Positions 12,624-23,021 of a stretch of 64,000 nt of DNA are shown piece after piece. The DNA is from Carya illinoinensis (taxonomy: Eukaryota; Streptophyta; Magnoliopsida; Fagales; Juglandaceae), in contig NC_056755.1 in NCBI RefSeq assembly GCF_018687715.1, forward strand, positions 35,421,001 through 35,485,000. The letters run 5' to 3'. Within the stretch, counting starts at the first letter, position 1. Every line of letters starts with the position of its first letter. The position numbers and the translations under genes are program-made. The notes beneath the pieces were generated by a model that did not search any database, had not been told where the DNA came from, and saw only the letters and a list, made by a program, of their open reading frames with translations.

Positions 12624-13009
12624 TAGATTTTTATATAAATCAAACATTCTTTTAATTAAATAATATGAGGACTTAAAGAAAGAATGTGTTAAGTCTTAAA
12701 AAAGCAAAGCAAAGCAAAGCAGTTTCTAATTATAGGAATTAGGAAGTGAAGTTAAAGGCTAATATTAGGGTATAGAAGTGACAAAGCAATCGTCTTATCG
12801 ATGGTGGCAGGCAATTTAAAATGGCACTCTTCATTACATTTAATACATTGCTTCAACTTTCCCATCACCTCCATCCACAGTTCTATCTTGGAGGCTTCCT
12901 GAATTTGGATAAGATCTTCTCCTCGCACGTGAAACCCATTTATGCTTTTCAAACCACGTGCTATCGTACATTGAACCCAACACGCCATTTCTATGCCTCC
13001 CTTCATTTT

Positions 13010-13145
13010 TTTTTTTTTTTTTACAAAAATTTTATTTGTAATTATTTTTTTATATACTTTAATGATATAAATAATTTTATATTAAAAATAAATTAATCCA
13101 ATTAATCATATCATTAAAATATATAAAAATTATATATAATATTAC
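13010..13145. mobile_element. Palindromic MITE, same family as 4725-4872
   Basis: It follows a T17-18 run. Left arm 'tatactttaatgatataaat' and right arm 'aattaatcatatcattaaaa' are inverted copies around 'ttttatattaaaaataaa'. Confidence 0.4.
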
Positions 13146-13741
13146 TTAAGTCTAATTATTTTTTATCAGAGTGATTTGTTTCCATGTTTTTCTAATTTTT
13201 CTCTTGATATTCCTCACTGTAAAAATATGTTGTATTTATTTCTAATCAATCTATTATATCATAAAAAATGATAGCGTAAAGTATAATTATTTTTAAATAA
13301 ATAAATAAATATAAAATTTATATAAAAATTAATTTTTTAATAATAAATTAATTTTTTTTAAAACGATTACGTAATATTTACACACTCTATAATTTTATAT
13401 TACATTACTCTTATATCATTATCATAGTTGGATTTGAGATTCAAAAACTGTTATTGTTTTACTTAATAAATTTTATTAAAACTTTTTTCATCTTTTATTG
13501 AGTATTTAATATTATATAAAAAAGAGTTATATAAAAAATAATAAATATTATACAATTTATTTTATGTATTAAATGATGGTATTAGCATTATAGAAAAATA
13601 GACTTGCCAAGACGTGTTGACGTGGCAGGTTAGTGTCAGCATAGTTGCCAATCCATAAATATCCATTTAAGTGGTTTACATAATTGCTCTCAATTCGGGC
13701 GGTCCCTTAGTGCTAAGCTTGCTATTTGCTCTTGTTATACG

Positions 13742-13898
13742 AAAAATTCTAAACATAAGTTTACATATCATCATATTTTTTTATTAAATATTTAGTTTAT
13801 AAATAATAAATAGAAGAATTTGATTAGTTTAAAAAAAATAAATTAAAAAAATTAAAAAATAAAAATAAAAAAATAGTGTGTAAACTTATATATGGCAA
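13742..13898. mobile_element. AT-rich MITE with 'ataagtttaca' inverted ends
   Basis: The left end contains cataagtttacatatcatca and the right end contains tagtgtgtaaacttatatat, an inverted pair. The interior 'atatttagtttataaataat' resembles 4540-4685, which may be a degenerate relative. Confidence 0.45.
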
Positions 13899-14257
13899 AG
13901 CTCAAATATAAAAAGGGTAAAAGGCATCCGCCCCCTACATTATCCTCCTAGCTTCATAAGTAGGCCTTATGCCACCATCCTATATTCCCTCTCGAACTTG
14001 CCTACTCATTATTGGTATAAGGCCAGGTGGGTGGACTGATTAACCCAACTTTTTATTGAGCCTTATCCCTAATTTCAAATAAGGTTAGTTATAGTTTTGG
14101 AGTGGAAATTTTTAGGGGTTGGTTGGAAATCTCATCCTATCTAATCTCACATTTTTTTTAAATATTACTCAAATATAAATATTTTTTAATTTTAAAATTT
14201 TAACTTTTTCATCTAATTATTACCTAATTATTATTATTTTCTACTTTTTCAAATATT

Positions 14258-15530
14258 ATGTAGTGTTCATTGATAATTTCTCAAGGTTTACTTAGATTTA
14301 TCCTCTTAAAACCAAATCTGAAACATTTTGAGTGTTTTGTCAAATTCAAGGGCCTAGTAGAAAATCTATTATCCAAGCAAATTAAAACCTTTCAATCACA
14401 TGGTGGAGGTGAATTCCTCTCCATTTAGTTCAAAAGTTTCCTTACCTCTAATGGCATAACTCATCCCATCACTTATCTATACACTGCTCAACAAAACAGA
14501 CTTATTGAAAAAAGACACAGGCATATGGTAAAAAAGGGACTTGCTCTCCTAGCACAATCTAAAATCCCAAACACTACTGGATAGATGCTTTTAACACCTC
14601 TATGTATCTCATAAATCGACTTTTCAGTCCTGTGTTGAATAATGATTGTCCCTACTTCAAGCTACTCAACAAGGCACCTGACTACTCCTCACTAAAGCTC
14701 TTTGGTTGAACCTACAACACTCTTCTCAAACCTTACAACACTCACAAACTCATGTACAGGTCCAAGAAATGGATTTTCTTAGGCTGTTGTTCCAACTATC
14801 GAGGTTATAGGTATCTTGATCCAATGACTGAAAAAATTATCATCAGTTGAAATATAGTGTTTGATGAACATTCATTCCCTTCTCAAGATTGGAATTCATC
14901 GCCACCAGTGTCTTCTGTAAGATCTACCGCCTCTATAGGTTAGTACTTTGCAAACACTTGATGTCAGCGCACCTTTACACCACACTTCACCAACACAAGA
15001 TCTTGATACTTCCCTCACAAGTAGCCTACCATATGCTACACCCAACTCCCCTCCATCTCAAGGCAATTTCACTTCCACTTCCATTCCAGAAGCATCCCAA
15101 GCAGAGGAACCAATAGTCTTTGCTGCACCTTCTCTTGAACCTATAACACTCCCTAGACATCCAATGACCACCAGGTCTATGGATGGCTCTCAAAGACTCG
15201 AAACTTTCTTAGACTTCAAGCTTTATTCAATCACTAAACACCCTCTAGTGGCCTTTTACTCCCTAGTCTCTTACACTACTCTCCCTGCTACACCTTTCTT
15301 TTTCTCCTAGGCCATCAAATCTCCCAAATGAACTTAAGCCATAAAAGAAGAGTTTGAGGCTCTCCAAACCAAACACATTTGGACCTTGTGCCCAAGACCC
15401 TCTTACTAGAATATAATCAACAATAAGTGGGTCTTCAAAGTCAAGCAAAAGGCTAACAGCCTTTTGTGGGTCCCTTGACATATTCAGAGCTAGACTAGTG
15501 GGTTTGAATTTATAAAATAAAAGCTTCGTA
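14258..15530 (+). pseudogene. Ty1/copia pol fragment (integrase to RT start), decayed
   Basis: Read on the plus strand with frame changes and stops, this gives a copia integrase core. 'GDNFSR-T'-like sequence is followed near 14480-14600 by 'QNRLIEKRHRHM'-like and 'YWIDAFNTSMYLINRL' motifs, then 'YRSKKWIFLGCCSNYRGYRY' and 'IVFDEHSFPSQDW' near 14750-14890. After a low-complexity Ser/Pro linker, the start of the RT domain appears near 15330-15500 (an 'EEFEALQTKHIWTLCPRP'-like block, then 'NNKWVFKVKQKA'). Multiple stops and frameshifts make it non-functional. It begins in AT-rich MITE sequence and stops abruptly near 15530. GAG, protease and LTRs are absent. The domain order is that of copia, not gypsy, which is established for the family. 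Confidence 0.8.
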
Positions 15531-15695
15531 TTGCCTGTTTGGAGCCCCAGTATAATTGCATAAATGACTCGCAAAGAAGTTCTTTTTCGTATCAGGGCAA
15601 AGTTGGAGTTTTCCTCTCGGGAGATGATCCTCAAGAGTTTCTTGTTTGGGCCGTCTAGATGATTGTCCTTGACAATGAGGACTTCTCGATAAACT
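15531..15695. other. Left flank of the Tekay insertion, probable part of Tat-1
   Basis: The 165 bp between the copia fragment and the Tekay LTR should continue directly with 25196 onward once the insertion is removed, because the TSD AAACT (15691-15695) is repeated there. It resembles no domain by itself. It is inferred to be the distal part of the Tat-1 element or of its extra ORF. Confidence 0.35.
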
Positions 15696-16050
15696 TGTGA
15701 TGACCCGCTTTTGAGTGTATTTTCGCTGAAATAATTGTTTTTATTTTAATTAATATATCAGTTATTTTATTTTAATTTATTTGCGTTTTAAAATTGGTTT
15801 TTAATTTAATTTAATTTATTTGAGGTTGTGTTTTATTTCTTTAAGTTGTTTTGTGGTTTTAATCTTTTTGGCGGTTTGTTTCGTTTTCCCGGAGTGAGGA
15901 TTGGACCTCATCTCTTTTCACATCTTTTTCCTTTTTCCATTTTTCCATTTTTCCTTTTCCCTTCTTTTCCTTTTTCCTTCTTTTTCTTTTTTTTTTTCTT
16001 TTTTCTTTTTTCTTTTCTCTCTTCTTCTCCCGCGTTCGGACCCCCCCCGT

Positions 16051-16118
<68 letters not shown>

Positions 16119-17910
16119 GCCGGCGTCACCTTCCCCAGCCCCTACCGCCGCCGTCCGGCCACCGTTCGGCCTCCCACCGGTCCCATTTTCTTCCTCTCCC
16201 TCCGGTGCACCACCCCTCCAAAACCCACCCCCAACCGGCCGGCCGTTTGGCCGGAAAAGCACCAAGAAGGGCGCACGGATTTTGCTCCGATCCGCCGCCG
16301 TCGCTCCACCTCCATCCACCATTTCTTCACCACTTCATCACCGACTCCTTGCCGTCCTAAACCACCTATTTTCGGCCTCCAACGACCACCGGAACAGCTC
16401 CTACGAGCTTAGTTTCCGTTTTGGGTAATCCGGCCATTTCCGGCCATTCCGCCGCCACCCACGGCCGTTCACCACTTCCAATAGCTTCACAACCATCCCT
16501 AGACCATTCCCTATCAATCTCGTGTCCTAGTTTGTCCCCGTTCAAAAGTGGGTTTTTTTGAACCCACAGCCACAGTGAATTTTCACTGTGACGTTGCTGT
16601 TTTTCCGCCGTTTGCAACGCCGCTTGTTTTCTAAAATTGCCGTATAGCGCTGTAAGTATTTTCCAAACCCTATTTTCAAATTTTAATACATATTGCTCAT
16701 TCACTTATTTACTGTTGTTGGTTGTTGATTCCGGACTGAGTCCGAGGAGTTTCGGGGGTCGGATGGATGGAGGACGGAGTTGTCTGTTTTATTGTTTTAT
16801 GTTGTTTGATTATTTTATTATGCATTGTTATGGCATTACATGGTGCATGCACGTGTGTTTGTGAAATTGTGTGAAAAGCCTGTGTATTGGCGTGAGTGGT
16901 ATTGCGGGTGCGTGTGTATCACGAGCCCAAGCCGGGATGAGTTATTATCTCGGTGGAGCTCCTCTGGTCACTCGGGAGCGGAATAAACTGAGTGATGTCC
17001 CCTGAGTTGTCGAGAGAGATGACGGGAGCAGGGCTAGGGGATGCTTGGCTACGAACGCGTCGGGCGCGGAACCGGGCATCGCCCTACTCACCGACTCCGT
17101 GGCCCTTCGCTGGCGAGGGCTAGAGGATGCTTGGCTACGCACGCGCGGGGCGCGGAACTGGGCATCGCTCGTTAGGTGTCACATGCGTGGTGGTACTCTA
17201 CGGTGTGACACTGGAGCCAGGGTGTGCGGATGACCCCTAGGGGAGGTCATGGTGCATACGATTAAAATTGGATAATGGTTTATGAGGCCAAATGGGACTT
17301 TTGGCGTGGGCCAGATGGACTTCTGGCGAGATATTGGGCCGGATGGACTTCCGGCGAGATATTGGGCCAAATGGACTTTTGGCGGCCAAATGTGACTTTT
17401 GGCGTGTTTTTCAGAAAGGATATGCTTTTGGGCCAAATGGGTTTTTGGCGTGTGTGGAAAACTTGGGTTTTATGGGCTTTGTGCATTGGGCATGTTTCAT
17501 GCATCTTGTTTGAGTTTTATGTGTTTTTATCTGGTAGTGTTTGGGTTATACTTACCTGCGGTACCATTCGTGGTTCCGTAGCTTTTGGTGCAGAGTTAGA
17601 GGACGAAGAGGAGGAGGCTGAGCCCGAGGATGCGGCTCCGCCGGGTTGCTGATGCTATCTTTTTTTATTTGTTCAAAACTGTATTTGTGTTTTGTAATAT
17701 TTATCTATATACGTTTTAAACAGCTTGTATTACGTTAAGAAAAAATTCTGGTACTTAGTTATGACTTTCATTATCCGCTGCGTGTTTCTCTGTACACATC
17801 CGCTGCCTTACACACACTCGGCACCCGTCGATGGGATGGTGACCCGGGTTGTCACCATCCGGACGTCTCAATTTTCCCGTGTTCGGGCGTGGGGATTTGG
17901 GGGCGTCACA
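15696..17910 (+). repeat. 5' LTR of the Tekay element
   Basis: 2215 bp, TG...CA. It contains a pyrimidine-rich block with a 61-bp (CT)n microsatellite (16052-16112), a GC-rich block, a duplicated 'ggatgcttggctacg' segment (units near 17040 and 17127) and a 'gggccaaatggacttttggc' minisatellite (about 17285-17450). The 3' LTR is 41 bp shorter, mainly because of the CT run. Long frames inside it encode low-complexity Ser/Leu or Arg/Glu peptides and are not genes. Confidence 0.95.
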
Positions 17911-17912
17911 GG

Positions 17913-17924
17913 TGGTATCAGAGC
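17913..17924 (+). promoter_or_regulatory. Primer binding site, initiator-Met tRNA
   Basis: TGGTATCAGAGC begins 2 bases after the 5' LTR. It is complementary to the 3' end of plant initiator methionine tRNA, the usual primer of chromoviruses. Confidence 0.93.
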
Positions 17925-18190
17925 GGTTTGGCTCTGAGTAAAACCACATGTCCCGTAGGTAGTACCAGAATGTTTTTAAAGTTGTGTTTTGAAAATTATG
18001 TTAAGTATAGTTGTTTTATTTGTTTTATTTGTGTGAGCTTGTTTGTTTGTTTTTATTTATCTAGTTATGTTTTGGCATGCTGGTTTCTTTTGTTTCTTGC
18101 TGTGTAGTGCTGTTTTTTGTTTTTGTTGGTTTTATGATGGTTTTATTTGTTTTCTTAAAGGAGGGTCAAGAGTGGTGTTGTGACAGGAAT

Positions 18191-19424
18191 ATGGGGAGAC
18201 CAAGGAAAAATACTCAGGAACCGCAAGAAAATACCTCCAGAGATGACTCCATAGCCGAAGCAATTCGGCAGATGACGGAGTTTATGCAGCAGAGTGCGAG
18301 GTCCCAACAGGCAGGGCCTTGGCCACCACAAGGACCTTGGTCACCACAAGGGGGTCCTTGGCCACCATCAGGAGGGCCTTGTCCACCATCAGGAGAACCT
18401 TGTCCGCAACAAGGAGGGTATTGGCCACAACCAGGAGGTCCTTGGCCATATCAGGGAGGGCCTTGGATGTATCCAGGAGGGTCCAGCAGCATGGTGCAAG
18501 CCGGATGCACCTATGAGCGCTTCCTAGCGCATCGGACTCCACACTTCACTGGAAATGAGGATCCAATTCAGGCTGGAAAATGGATCAAGGATCTGGAGAA
18601 GACTTTTGAGGTGTGTGGGTGCACTGAGGCACAACAAGTACTTTACGCCAGCTACCTCTTGTAAGGTACCGCTTCCGATTGGTGGGATACCAAGAGGGTG
18701 CTGTTGGAATCTGAACTGGGATCTTTCGCTGCGGTGACTTGGCAGCGTTTCAAGAAGGAGTTCAATGACCGCTTCTTTCCCGCATCGGTAAGGAAGCAAA
18801 AGGCAAGAGAGTTCTCCAATCTGGTCCAAGGGGGCGCGACAGTGGAGCTGTACGCCCGGAGATTTATAGAACTTGAGCGGTTTGCTCCTCATCTTGTCGC
18901 CACTGAGGAGATGCGAGCAGATCGTTTCCAGGAGGGGCTGCGTCATGACATACGCCGTATGGTGGCCAGCCATCGGATATCCACTTTTCAGGAGTTAGTG
19001 GATGTGGCCACCCTCATAGAACGGGAAAATAATCTGAGTTTGGGCTCCCCTTCAGGGCAAAAGAGGCGGAGTTTTTCTGGTGAAGGGAGCAGCTCGGGTT
19101 CGCCTCAGAAGTTTGTTCAGCGGACCGGAACCCGATCTCAAGCATCCTCCAGTGTTCGCATGGGAGGACGGATGCCTGTTTGTGGAGTTTGTAATAGAGC
19201 TCATGAGGGCGAGTGTCGGACGAGTAGCGGACCCCAGTGTTATCGGTGCGGCCAAGTGGGGCATATTGCTCGGGATTGCCCCGTTAGAGCTCAAGGAAGC
19301 CGTGGAGGTAGACACGGTGGAAGAACCAACCCGAGACAAGCAGTGCAAGCCCGGGTTTATGCTGTCACGCCCGGAGAGGTGGACGATGAGGCACCAGCGA
19401 CCCATGATGCTGGAGTAATCACAG
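18191..19424 (+). pseudogene. Tekay gag (capsid/nucleocapsid), one nonsense codon
   Basis: The reading frame starts MGRPRKNTQE at 18191. I preferred this Met over the T-rich in-frame stretch upstream, which looks like untranslated leader. Order: a Gln-rich helix, eight Gly-Pro-Trp/Cys-Pro repeats (18314-18482), a capsid-like retrotransposon gag domain (about 18500-19020) containing 'WQRFKKEFNDRFFP', a basic Ser-rich linker, and a CCHC zinc knuckle CYRCGQVGHIARDCP near 19240-19280. An in-frame TAA at 18662-18664 interrupts the capsid domain just before 'GTASDWW'; the frame is otherwise continuous. It runs into a probable intron at 19425. If unspliced it would end at TAA 19433-19435. Gag forms the virus-like particle in which the RNA is reverse transcribed. 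Confidence 0.88.
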
Positions 19425-19522
19425 GTATGGATTAATTTAATTTTTAAGTTGGATTTAATTTTTGGTGCATTTGGTTTCTTCGTTGTTTTTTTTGGATTTC
19501 ATGGGTTGTGTGTTTGGTTCAG
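19425..19522 (+). other. Probable 98-bp intron between gag and pol
   Basis: It begins GTATGG and ends TTTGGTTCAG, is strongly T-rich and contains stop codons. Removing it joins codon 'G' at the gag 3' end in phase with 'GRVRLYEF' of the protease. The frame therefore changes from gag (positions equal to 2 modulo 3) to pol (1 modulo 3) exactly as needed. Plant introns of this size and U-richness splice efficiently. The alternative is a gag-pol frameshift, but the intervening sequence looks like an intron and not like coding DNA. Confidence 0.6.
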
Positions 19523-22500
19523 GAAGAGTCCGTTTGTATGAGTTTTATGCTTGTACTTTGTTTGATTCCGGTGCTTCACGATCGTTTGTGTCTTCCACGT
19601 TTGCTCGGGTGTGTAATTTGGTCATGGAACCGTTGCCGAAGGCTATGGTAGTAGCGCTACCCGATGGCGAGATGGTGTGGTGTTCCAAGGTTGCTTTGGG
19701 ATGCCCGTTAAATTTTGAGGGAAGATTCTTGGATGCTGATTTGGTGGTATTCAAGCTGTTGGGTTTTGATATTATCCTCGGAATGGATTGGCTATACCGA
19801 TATTCTGCGAGTATTAATTGCAGAAGTCGGATAATTAGCTTTCAGCTTCCAGATGGTGATTGTCTGGAATTTGTGGGGAGTAGGTTAAAAGAGAAACCGA
19901 TAATTATATCGGCGATTCAGGCAAGACGAGAGATTGCATGAGGAGCGGATGCATTCTTGGTGCAGATGGTGTCCACGCCGTCTGAGAAGAAGTCTTTGGC
20001 AGACATTCCGGTTGTGGAAGAGTTCCTCGATGTATTTGTGGATGACTGGCCCGGACTACCCCCTGTTCGGGAGATGGAGTTTGTTATAGACTTGGAACCT
20101 GGAGCGGCTCCTGTGCATAAAGCTCCTTATCGCATGGCACCGGCTGAATTGAAAGAGTTGAAGACTCAGTTGCAAGAACTGGTAGAGAAGGGATTTATTC
20201 AGCCTAGTACGTCGCCGTGGGGTGCACCAGTTTTATTTGTTAAGAAGAAAGATGGAACCCTCCGTATGTGCATTGACTATCGGGAATTGAACAAGGTGAC
20301 CATCAAAAATAAATACCCTCTCCCGCGGATTGATGATTTGTTTGACCAACTTCAAGGAGCAGCCGTGTTCTCTAAGATTGATCTGAGGTCGGGATATTAC
20401 CAGCTGAGAATCAGAGACCAAGATGTGCCTAAAACTGCTTTCAGGTCGAGGTATGGGCATTATGAATTTAAAGTGATGCCGTTTGGGTTAGCTAATGCCC
20501 CTGCAGCGTTCATGGATTTGATGAATAGGGTGTTTCAACCTTACCTGGATTCCTTTGTGGTAGTATTTATCGATGTATACTGATTTATCCCCGAGATGTT
20601 GAAGAGCATGTGTATCATCTTAGCCTGGTACTAGAGAGATTGAGAGAACACCAGCTATACGCCAAGCTCAGCAAGTGTGAGTTCTGGTTGGAAGAAGTTA
20701 AATTTCTTGGGCATGTAATTTCCCGGGGTGGAGTGGCAGTTGATCCTAGTAAGGTAGAAGCCATTTTGTCATGGCCACGCCCAACTACAGTACGCGAGAT
20801 CAGGAGTTTCTTGGGACTCGCCGGTTACTACCGAAGGTTCGTAGAGGGTTTTGCTCGCCTATCCGGACCTCTCACAGCTTTGACTCGGAAGAATACAGAA
20901 TTTGTGTGGTCAGAAAAATGTGAGAGAAGCTTCCAGGAATTGAAGAACAAGTTGACAACGGCACCAGTGTTAGCACTCCCAGAACCGCATAAGCCATTCG
21001 TAGTCTTCAGTGATGCGTCTAAGTTCGGTTTGGGTTGTGTCCTTATGCAGGAAGGACGGGTTGTAGCCTATGCATCTCGTCAGCTTAAGGACCATGAGAA
21101 GAATTATCCGACGCATGATCTAGAATTGGCTGCAATTATTTTTGCACTCAAGATCTGGCGGCATTTCTTGTATGGGGAAGCTTACGAGGTATTTACCGAC
21201 CATAAGAGTTTGAAGCATTTGTTTTCCCAGAAAAATCTGAATATGAGGCAGAGGCGTTGGCTGGAGCTAATCAGTGACTATCAGTGTGAGATCAAGTACC
21301 ACCCGGGGAAGGCTAATATAGTTGCTGATGCTTTGAGCCGGAAGTCTCATTTGGAGGATGAAGCCGAACCGTCAGAAATGGATTCGTTACTTTATGGGAT
21401 GAGAAGACTCCTTATAGAGAGTTCGCAGCAAGTAGAGATTTTGTCTTCAGTTCTTGACATTCGGGTAATAGATTTTGAAGAATTGAAAGCTCTCCAAAGA
21501 AAGGATCCGAAGCTGCTGAACATCAGGAAAAGAGTCCGAAAATCTCGAGGGTCGTTGCACTATAGCATGGATAGTGATGGGATACTTCGGTTTCGAGATC
21601 GCAGAGTGGTCCCAAAGGACTCAGATTTCAAAGAACGGATCATGGCGGAAGCGCATGCGGCCCCGTATGCAGTTCATCCCGGCAGTACCAAGATGTATCG
21701 AGACTTGAAGAAAAATTACTGGTGGGATGGAATGAAGAAGGACGTTGCCTTATATGTGGAGAAATGCCACACGTGCCGTCAGGTAAAGGCCGAGCATCAG
21801 AGACCTGCAGGTATGCTCCAACCCCTCCCTATTCCTGAGTGGAAGTGGGATGACATCACGATGGACTTCGTAGTGGGTTTGCCGAGAACACCTAGTGGGA
21901 AGAATTCTGTTTGGGTGATTGTGGACCGGTTAACGAAGAGCGCTCATTTTCTGCCTGTTAACAACACCGACTCTTTGGGTAAGTTGACCCGTTTGTATGT
22001 CAAAGAGATAGTGCGACTACACGGCATACCAAAGAGCATAGTGTCGGATCGAGACCCGAGGTTTACGTCGCAGTTCTGGAAGAGTTTGCAGGCAGCTTTG
22101 GGTACTAAGTTGAAGTTCAGTACTGCTTATCACCCGCAGACAGACGGCCAGTCAGAGCGCACCATACAGACCCTGGAAGACATGCTGCGAGCATGTGTCC
22201 TGGAATTCTAAGGGAGTTGGGAAAATCACTTGCCGCTCATTGAGTTTGCCTACAATAACAGCTACCATGCGACCATTCAGATGGCTCCCTATGAAGCTCT
22301 TTAAGGGAGAAAGTGTAGGTCGCCCTTGTGTTGGGATGAAGTTGGGGAGAGTAGGGTAATTGGACCCGAAATAATTCAAGAAATGCAAAGCCAAGTCCGG
22401 ATCATTAGAGATAAAATGGTGGCAGCTCAGAGTCGCCAGAAAAGCTACGCTGATACCAGGAGGAGAGAATTGTCATTTGAAGTGGGTGATTGGGTTTATC

Positions 22501-22904
22501 TTAAAGTCTCTCCCATGAGAGGTGTTAAGCGTTTTGGTAAGAAAAGGAAGCTAGATCCGAGGTACGTCGGCCCTTTTCAGATTCTGGAGAGAGTAGGGTC
22601 CGTCGCCTATAGAGTTGCTTTGCCAGATTATTTTGGGGATGTTCATGATGTCTTCCACGTATCATCCCTGAAGAAGAGCTTTGGGCAGCAAGAGCCACGT
22701 TTCGTCGACCCAGCAGGTATTCAGTTGCAATCGGATCTCACTTACGAAGTTGTTCCGTCGCAGATTTTAGATTGGAAGGAGCAACAGTTGAGGTCCAAGA
22801 CGATACCTTTAGTTAAAGTGGCTTGGGGAGATCCGTTAGCTCAAGACTTCTCTTGGGAGCGAGCAGCGGACATGAGGGAGCAGTACCCGTATCTGTTCGA
22901 ATGA
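19523..22904 (+). pseudogene. Tekay pol: protease, RT, RNase H, integrase, chromodomain
   Basis: Domains in order are as follows. Aspartic protease with LFDSGASRSFV near 19555-19595. Reverse transcriptase (about 20080-20600) with [27 protein letters not shown] and [12 protein letters not shown]. RNase H (about 20995-21345) with [13 protein letters not shown] and DHKSLKHLF. Integrase with an HHCC zinc site (CHTCRQVK), a DDE core ([28 protein letters not shown]) and the GPF motif RYVGPFQILERV. Last, a chromodomain (about 22740-22900) ending YPYLFE. Defects are TGA at 19939-19941 after the protease, a 1-nt deletion near 20572-20580 inside the catalytic F-I-D-D box, and TAA at 22209-22211 and 22302-22304 in integrase. 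The chromodomain targets insertion to chromatin in related elements. Stop at 22902-22904. Confidence 0.93.
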
Positions 22905-23006
22905 TGAAGGTATGTATTTTAATCTTGATCTCAGTTGGATTATGAGCGTTTATGTGACTTGCTTTAAGTTGGTAGTTGATTTGCAATTTCGAGGATGAAA
23001 TTGTTT

Positions 23007-23021
23007 TTAAGGAGGGGAGGA
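23007..23021 (+). promoter_or_regulatory. Polypurine tract of the Tekay element
   Basis: The purine run taaggaggggaggat immediately precedes the 3' LTR. It is the expected plus-strand primer site. Confidence 0.85.

Larger units (their letters stand above)
7301..14250. other. AT-rich intergenic DNA, no gene seen
   Basis: Mostly AT-rich with MITE fragments (for example 8370-8515, 9960-10135 and 14100-14260 of the first MITE family) and three (AT)n microsatellites. A slightly less AT-rich patch at 12750-13005 contains an 84-codon minus-strand frame that I do not recognise and cannot support as a gene. Confidence 0.6.

Noticed and set aside
12752..13006. 84-codon minus-strand frame (starts MKGGIEMACWVQCTIARGLK)
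   Set aside because: Looks somewhat protein-like, but I recognise no family and no flanking exon or promoter supports it.
15828..16428. Long overlapping frames (up to 194 codons) of Phe/Ser/Leu- or Arg/Glu-rich peptides, repeated at 23154-23697, 53268-53941 and 58946-59619
   Set aside because: They are products of the CT microsatellite and GC-rich blocks inside the LTRs, occur on both strands and have no domain resemblance.
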